Source: Laburnicola sp. R22_1
Taxonomy: Eukaryota > Ascomycota > Dothideomycetes > Pleosporales > Didymosphaeriaceae
Direction of reading: 5' to 3'
DNA length: 64,000 bases
NCBI GenBank assembly: GCA_014281115.1
Contig: JACONQ010000014.1
Location: 2,046,001-2,110,000, forward strand
Position 1 is the first letter of the stretch. Each line of letters opens with the position of its first letter. This document shows, one piece after another, positions 57,633 to 64,000 of this stretch. The position numbers and the translations under genes were made by a program. The notes under the pieces were generated by a model. It saw only the letters and a program-made list of their open reading frames with translations, searched no databases and was not told where the DNA came from.

Positions 57633-57741
57633 TATCTTTTACACTCTTTTTATTTACTAGTAGGGAGCTTTGCATTTTTTATTATATTATTTAAGATAAA
57701 AGCCTTTGTTGTCCTACCTCTAGGTAGATTAATTTAATACA
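57633..57741 (+). repeat. Direct repeat copy A (about 105 bp)
   Basis: CTTTTTATTTACTAGTAGGG through ATTTAAGATAAAAGCCTTTG and CCTCTAGGTAG recurs near 60127-60220 with scattered C/T and G/A differences. Could be degraded LTRs about 2.5 kb apart; no polyprotein relic was recognised between them. Confidence 0.5.
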
Positions 57742-58139
57742 CTAAATTAATACTATATTAAAATAAGAGCTAAGAAAGAATATAGAGGGCCTTTTTTTAT
57801 ATAAAGAGTAGCTAAAGGTATAAACTTATACTAACTATACACTAATACTAACTAAAAAAGGTACTTTTAAAAAAATAAAAGATACTAATAAGATAGAAAA
57901 AAAAGTAATAAAGTATAATTAGGAAAAAGGTAAGTATAAACTATTATATAACACTCTATAGTTATATTATTTATTTAGTATTAATTACCTTTTTTAATAC
58001 CTTTTAAATTAAGCCTATATAGGTTAGGATAGAAAGGCTACTCTAGTATAGCGCCTAAAAATCTAGTCTACACCTAGTCTCTACTAATATAATAAGAGTT
58101 TAATAAACTATATACTTGCCTACTATCTATAAGCACTCT

Positions 58140-59840
58140 AATACTTACTAAAAATTTACTTAAAATATATATGGTAAACTAACTTATTATATTATTACTA
58201 TTATTAGAAATTATATTATATTTATATACTACTTATATAGTATACTTATATATTATACTTACCTAATACTATAATAACTATAAAGATCTAACGTATCTAT
58301 ATAACACTTCTCTTCTTTAGCAACTTATTAATAAATACCTTTATCTTCTTTTTACTATTCTTAATTTTATTTTTATTTATTTTCTTTCTAATATATAGTA
58401 ATATAAAAACTATAATAAGAACTTTATATATCTATTATAGCTCCTATAGTCACTAATCTATTATTAGCCTAACTAGTATACTAGAACCACCTTATATAAG
58501 GTATGGTATACTTTTTAGTTTTTATTAATAATTCTCTAAATAAAGTAATATGCTAATATAAATCTAGTAACTTTAAGTAGACAAATTATTAAAGTATACT
58601 TTTAGACGGCGCTAACTATAATATTAGTAGTAGAGCTTAAAAGGATAGTAGGAAATAGGATAATAGTAATAGTAGTAGAAGTTCTAAGGTTAATTTTAAT
58701 ATAGAAATAGAGTATTAGTATACTTATAGTATATAAACTTTTATCTAGTATATATTACTTATAAGTAGTATAAACCTACTAATATAATAGCTATTACTTT
58801 TAGTAATATCTTTAACAATAATAGTAAAAAGGATAATAGTTATAATAAGCACCTTCCTATTTCTCTTCTTACTCTAAACTATAGTATAATAATATAGCCT
58901 TACTATATTTTATATATAGATTTTTTTACTTAAAGTATATATACTAAGCTCGTTTAGTAAGCTTAGGCTAATATACTAACTCTTTTTATTATTACCTTAA
59001 AACGCTTTTTTATATCTATAATAATAAGAGGGATAACTATTATTATTTATAATCTTTTTATAGTTAGCTTGCTAAACGCCCTTTTAACTCTTTTTTTAGT
59101 TTAAGATTAAAGTAGATTAAGATAGAAGGTTATATATACTATATACTGCATCTAATTCTAATTAAAAACTAACTTTAAACACCTTAATATTATAATAATA
59201 ATTTAAACTTACTTATACCATATACCTTATAAGCTTCTAATTTAATATAAAATTTACTTATACTATATATAGTACACCTAGCTTATTACTATTACTATTA
59301 TTAGTTATCTATATCTATACGCTACTTATATAGTATACTTACTTAAATAAGCTAACTTAATAGTAATAATAGTAATAATAGTTAGAAGAATCTTACAGAT
59401 ATACGTAACGCTTTTACTACACTATAGCTTACTAATAAAGACTTTATTATTCTCTTTTTATATCTTTTACTAGAATTTGTAACTAATATAAATTAATTAT
59501 TTCTATTAAAGTAGAAATTTAACCTTATAGTTCTTTATAAACTAGATTAGCTACTAATCTAACTAGTATACTAGAACTACCTTATAAATAGTTACGTATA
59601 CCTATTTTTTATAATAGATAAGTATCTAATAAATAAAATAGAACTTTAGTATAGTTATTTTAACAATAGCTTTAATAGTAATAGTATAAATCTTTAGCAT
59701 ATACTCTTTAGTAGCAGTAAGCATATTAGTATTAGATAATTTACTATTAATACCTAAGTAAATAGTAGAGTATAAAGAGATAGTAGGGGATTAATTAAGA
59801 ATAATCTTAATGTAATAATAGAGTAATAGTATATATAGTA
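58140..59840 (+). repeat. Diverged tandem duplication, period about 1.1 kb
   Basis: Blocks starting near 58150 and 59250 share long AT-rich phrases such as ACTAGTATACTAGAAC and TACTTATATAGTATACTTA in the same order. The whole stretch is extremely AT-rich. Origin unknown. Confidence 0.45.
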
Positions 59841-60126
59841 TATTTTATTAGCACTTAGGCTACTTATAAAATAGAAAGCACGTACTTATTAACATATTAA
59901 CTTGTATTATTTATAATAATTAGAATAGAAAAAAAGAAGAAAAATAATAACTTACAGCGTGGCTGCGCTAAAACATATTTTCTTTTACTAAAGTTCTAAC
60001 TATAGCCCTTTTATAAGTAAAATTTATATATAAAAGCCTATACGTATGCTAAGACCTACTAAGCTTACTTACGCTTACTCAGTAAGTTTAAACACATATG
60101 TAATTTTTATAATTATATTTTTATAC

Positions 60127-60222
60127 TCTTTTTATTTACTAAGTAAGGGGCTCTGCTTTTTTATTATGTTATTTAAGATAAAAGCCTTTATTGTTCTACC
60201 CCTAGGTAGCTAATTTAACTCC
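60127..60222 (+). repeat. Direct repeat copy B
   Basis: Partner of 57633-57741 (CTTTTTATTTACTAAGTAAG, AGATAAAAGCCTTTATTG, CCCCTAGGTAGCTAATTTAA). Confidence 0.5.
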
Positions 60223-61529
60223 ATATAATCTTTTTATTAGAAAATCTCTTAGTTACAAAAAAAACCATAACCCTCTATTAAAAGCCTAAAAAAGAAATAA
60301 AAGTATAGAAAAATAAAGTGTTTTAGTAGATTTTTAATATAACTAGCACTATTTTAAGACTAAAAAGGGCTACAATAAAGGTAATAGGCCTCTTTAGCTC
60401 TAATAATAGCCTTAGTCTTTAATTTAGTTAGTATTTAGTAGAAATATTAAGAAAAGGTTATAAAAAAGTTACTAATTTTTTTGCTAGTTTTTTATACACT
60501 TATACAATTATATTATATAAGATTCCCTAGCACTTTAAAAAAGTATTAGACAATATATTAACCTAACTATATAGTTTTTAAATAACGTAGGGCAGTTTAT
60601 AAAGCTAAAAGGCCTACTAGTAATAAAGAATAACTAAAGATAGTAATTTAAAATTAGGAAGTAGAGGTGTCTAAAGTAATAAGTACCTTGTGTGTATAAT
60701 AGTCTAGCTAGAAAGCTATTTAACTAGTAGTAAACTAGCTACTTATTTAGTAGCTTAGAATACCCCTAAGGGTAGTATAAGTTATATAACTAATAGATTA
60801 AGAGTAGATAGTTAGGAAGTAGCTTTTAACTATTAGCGTCCTAAAAGACTTTATTAAGTAGTTTACTATCTAATTTATTATTTAAGTATTTTTATTAAAC
60901 AGTTAGACTTAGGGTTATTAGTAGAGAGGGTATTATAATAGATAGATCTTTTATTAAGTAAGTTACTATTTTAGGCAATCTTATTTTTTTAAGCTATTAC
61001 TATAGTTTTTTTTGCGACTAAGAGGTTTCTAATAAAAAGATTATAAATAATAGCAGTTATCTCTCCTACTATTATGGATACAGAAAAGCGTTTTAATATA
61101 TTAACAAAAAGGGGTTAAAAAGTGTAAGATAGTGGAGATCATAGTAATTCATAATAATATGGGTTGACTATAAGAAAAGAGGTGTGTTATTACTATGAAG
61201 GACCGAGGGCCTGAAAGTGTATGGGTGAGGCTAGGCATAAGGTTATTCCGGCTGAGGTCATGTAACTAAGGACTAACTATACAGCTATGCGGCAGTCTTA
61301 TACACTCTCTTCAGATTGCCAATAGTGATAATCTAAGAGATGCTAGATCCTAAGTCAAAATAGGTATGCGTGGCAATAAGAGATAAAGTTAAAATAGCGC
61401 AATAGACAATAAACAACTTCTAACCTTAGTAAGGGGAAGAAAAAGGAGCTGTTAGCAGGTTCTTGTGTGGGCTGCTTACTATAAAAGTTATTCTAAAACA
61501 CTATAACAACAGTATAAGTAAGCTAAAAG
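60223..61529. other. AT-rich region, nothing assigned
   Basis: No coding relic recognised; composition becomes slightly less AT-rich after about 61.1 kb, where the reverse-strand copia element seems to end. Confidence 0.35.
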
Positions 61530-61533
61530 GTGT

Positions 61534-62470
61534 TAGACTAGAGGGGCGCGTAGCCATGTGCCTTATTAACATAGTGTCGGACTAGAGAGGCGCGTGGCCA
61601 TATGCCTTATTAATAGTGTGAAACACAGTGATTTTATAGACTATGAGTGTAAGGATAGAATAAGATTTATTAGTTACCTAAACCGCCAGAATAGAGTAAG
61701 ACTAATAGGTTACCTAAGCTATCTGTGTGTGGATTAGCGTCTAAGTATCCTTAGCATATAGCTTATAATAGTAGATTAGGTCTATTTTAATATAAAATTA
61801 CTATAAGAAAGCAGTCTGCCTAGGTACTAGCGTAAATAATTGTAACTATTCTATATAGCTAGGCTAGCAAGTAAGGGCGTACCTTATAGGAGAGTCTAGT
61901 CTTAAAATGAGAAAAGGTGGGTCCTAGTCTAGTGCTAAGGTCTGCTCGTGTTTGTTATTAATATGAGCTGTCTTAATAACTCTAGTGTAATTAACTCTAG
62001 CATAAGTAGGCGGAACTACTCCATATAGCTGTGCTAGTATAAGAAGATAGAACTCCTTACTAATACCTAGACTTGTGTCTTGGGTATGTAGGTACTAAGG
62101 GAACTAATCTATAGAATGGGTAGCTAATCCACCCAGGTATAGATAGTTATTAGCTATTATTAACTTCTTAATAGATAGTGCTCTGCGTTAGATATTAAGA
62201 TTCTTCTTGCTAGAGCTGTAATACAATACGTGTAAGGTCTTATTATTATAAAATATAGGGAAAGTAGGGTGCTAGAACAGAGTAGTGCTTAGGGGCAATA
62301 TTAGACTAGAGGGGCGCGTGGCTATATGCCTTATTAATATATAGAGATAGAGAAGTATTAGACTAGAGGAGCGCGTAGCTATAGGCCTCATTAACATAGT
62401 AAAACATAGTAATTCTAGAGACTGTGGGCATAGAGACAGGGTGAGATTTATAGGTTACCTAAACCGCTAA
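61534..62470 (-). repeat. Repeated blocks at the 3' side of a reverse-strand copia relic
   Basis: The phrase GACTAGAGGGGCGCGT occurs four times with small changes (near 61536, 61580, 62304 and 62360), arranged as two double blocks about 770 bp apart, each followed by a GATTTAT, GGTTACCTAAACCGC stretch. Likely the 3' untranslated or LTR part of the element whose pol relic begins at about 62480. Confidence 0.55.
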
Positions 62471-62479
62471 TATTTTGCT

Positions 62480-64000
62480 ATAAGGTCGCAGAGGTGTAAG
62501 AGCTCAAAGACTCTACTTATTTATCTATAATTTGCTTTGGAATAGACTTAAGTTATAAGAGCTTTAACTATTCCTAATGCTTCTATTTAGGTAGAAGTTT
62601 TGTAAGGCTATTAGCGGGCTAAGGGTTAGTTATAATATAAGCGGGAGTAATAGTTCCTTAGAGTGCCTATTCTTATAACTAATAGTGGTGTATATTCACG
62701 TGTCGAAGGGTTGTCTTTAGCTAAGGGGACTCTATAACTAGTAGACGAATTGTCTATTTGTTGTTACAGTACATAGAGAGTTGTTCCTTAAAGTCTAGGT
62801 AGAGATTATTAAAGATTCTAGACTACTAGTAGTACTTAGTATACCCTATAGAGAGTGAGATAAGTTTGGCTTTAGTAGTTAACTTAATAACACAGCGTTA
62901 GAGTGTTGCTTTCTAGTTAATTGGACCGCCAAATAGGAAGAAAATATAGTCTTGTAAGAACTTGCGAGTTGCCTTATAATTAGCGTAAGACGCGTTAGTT
63001 GCGCTATAGAAGTTAGTCTTTTTAGTATCTTTTTAATAGAGATGCGGAGTAGTGTAGTCTATAGAGTAGTGTAGTTCTAGGTTCTAGAAGTAATATAGGG
63101 ATGCGAGGCACTAATATGCAGCTAATAAGTGTTTGGGGCCAGGGTTAGTAAGGAATTTAGCCAATTTTAAATAAGCTTTGGCGATATCTAGACGTATAGC
63201 ACTAGTGGCGTAGCTAATAGATCTAACTATCTAGGAGTAATAATAAGATGCGTCCTTATTCTTAGACTCTATTAATGGTATAAGCTCCTTAAAAGGTAGA
63301 GGTAAAGTAGGTGCCTTAGTTTAGGACGACTTTTAAGGTGCTGGGTATTTGGCGTAGATTTTCTAGATGTAGTTATGTTATAACAACTAAAGATGACTAT
63401 TATCACAGTCTCTATATGTGGTAATACTATAGAAAGTAGAGATTTCTTAGCCTTGCAAGTTAGTGATTTTATACTATTTAATAAGCTTGCGTTTAAAGGC
63501 GTTAAGAAAGGATAAATAACTTAGAAGGGCTATAGTAATAATATTGTCTATATAAAAGAAGACGATAATACGGTTGTCTCTCTATAGACAGGGTGCGTTA
63601 AGTACTAGTAATAGACTAAAGCTCTTAAGTGTAGTTGTAAAGTCTTCGTACTAGAGTAGTAGTAACGTCTTAAGGCCATAAAGGGCGCGATAAAGTTGCC
63701 AGTAGTGCCCACTATTATAGAAACCTTCTAGTTAAAAGGTGTAAATAGGTTTGGGAAGTTTGGTATTAGTAAAAGCATTAACAGCGTCGTATTAATATAT
63801 GTCTATATTAAAGTAGGCGACAATTGCCATAAGAGCGCGGAATATTCGTATAGTAAGAGTAGTAGCATGGGTGTCACCTATAACAGTCTGTAAGTCTCCT
63901 CTTATAACAATCCTTGCTTTAAACTTGGCTAGATAGCCTTAATTAAATTTATATGTAAAGACCTATATAAGTGGCAAGACTTTAGTGCTTAGAGAAAGCT
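62480..64000 (-). pseudogene. Copia Pol relic (RT and RNase H), runs off the right edge
   Basis: Reverse-strand translation gives reverse transcriptase (YDAVNAFTNTKLPKPIYT near 63.78 kb, YWQLYRALYGLK near 63.67 kb, a YIDN version of YVDD near 63.56 kb) and RNase H (LFGGPIN, STKTKAKLISLS-like stretch, and CNNKQIVYQLQSPL near 62.75 kb). Many TAA/TAG codons at expected Gln positions. A different copia lineage from 16397-21666 (different RT wording). The 5' half lies outside the window. Confidence 0.8.

Larger units (their letters stand above)
42900..64000. other. AT-rich, RIP-degraded block
   Basis: By eye this 21-kb stretch is far more AT-rich than the left half of the window, dominated by TA steps and TAG/TAA trinucleotides and poor in CA and TG. 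Recognisable relics within it are listed separately. I saw no intact host gene. It fits the AT-rich isochore-like blocks made by repeat-induced point mutation in ascomycetes. Confidence 0.85.

Noticed and set aside
1..64000. CRISPR array, Starship captain (DUF3435), or rRNA genes
   Set aside because: Looked for regularly spaced short repeats, tyrosine-recombinase captain motifs and rRNA sequence; none seen.

Overview
The window is from a filamentous ascomycete (Pezizomycotina). Genes carry 45-65 nt spliceosomal introns with GTANGT donors and CTNAC branch sites, there is a fungal iterative polyketide synthase, and repeats carry the scars of repeat-induced point mutation (RIP): CpA to TpA and TpG to TpA, giving Gln-to-stop, Trp-to-stop and Asp-to-Asn changes. 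The similarity to dothideomycete genomes is only an impression.

Region 1 (1-14.5 kb) is gene-rich, GC-balanced and intact. It looks like part of a secondary-metabolite cluster: a geranylgeranyl diphosphate synthase (348-1617, +), a 14-TM-type MFS efflux pump in nine exons (2632-4769, +), and a 2904-residue highly reducing PKS (14479-5594, -) with order KS-AT-DH-MT-ER0-KR-ACP-R. The terminal reductase should release the chain as an aldehyde or alcohol. No trans-ER, P450 or cyclase is visible, so the cluster probably continues left of base 1 or is incomplete.

Region 2 (14.5-25.8 kb) is a transition zone: a weak small ORF, an unknown degenerate gene split by a complete Ty1/copia element (16397-21666, 146-bp LTRs, 5-bp target duplication), and a convergent pair of decayed genes, an MFS transporter and an isopenicillin-N-synthase-like dioxygenase, that resemble the remains of a second small metabolic locus.

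Region 3 (25.85-32.73 kb) holds two abutting, oppositely oriented DNA transposons of one family. Each has about 180-200 bp terminal inverted repeats and two convergent genes, a DD34E transposase and an unknown accessory protein. Each gene starts immediately inside one TIR, so both genes share nearly the same promoter sequence. This is the best candidate for an undescribed system here.

Region 4 (33.1-42.6 kb) is nested: a Fot1/pogo transposon with 48-bp TIRs is split by a 6-kb LINE with EN, RT and RNase H domains, followed by a second Fot1-like relic.

Region 5 (about 42.9-64 kb) is a strongly AT-rich, RIP-degraded block. It contains relics of Fot1/pogo elements, a Tc1 element, a sugar transporter, a reverse-strand copia element running off the right edge, and unassigned AT-rich DNA. 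I see no functional host gene in it.
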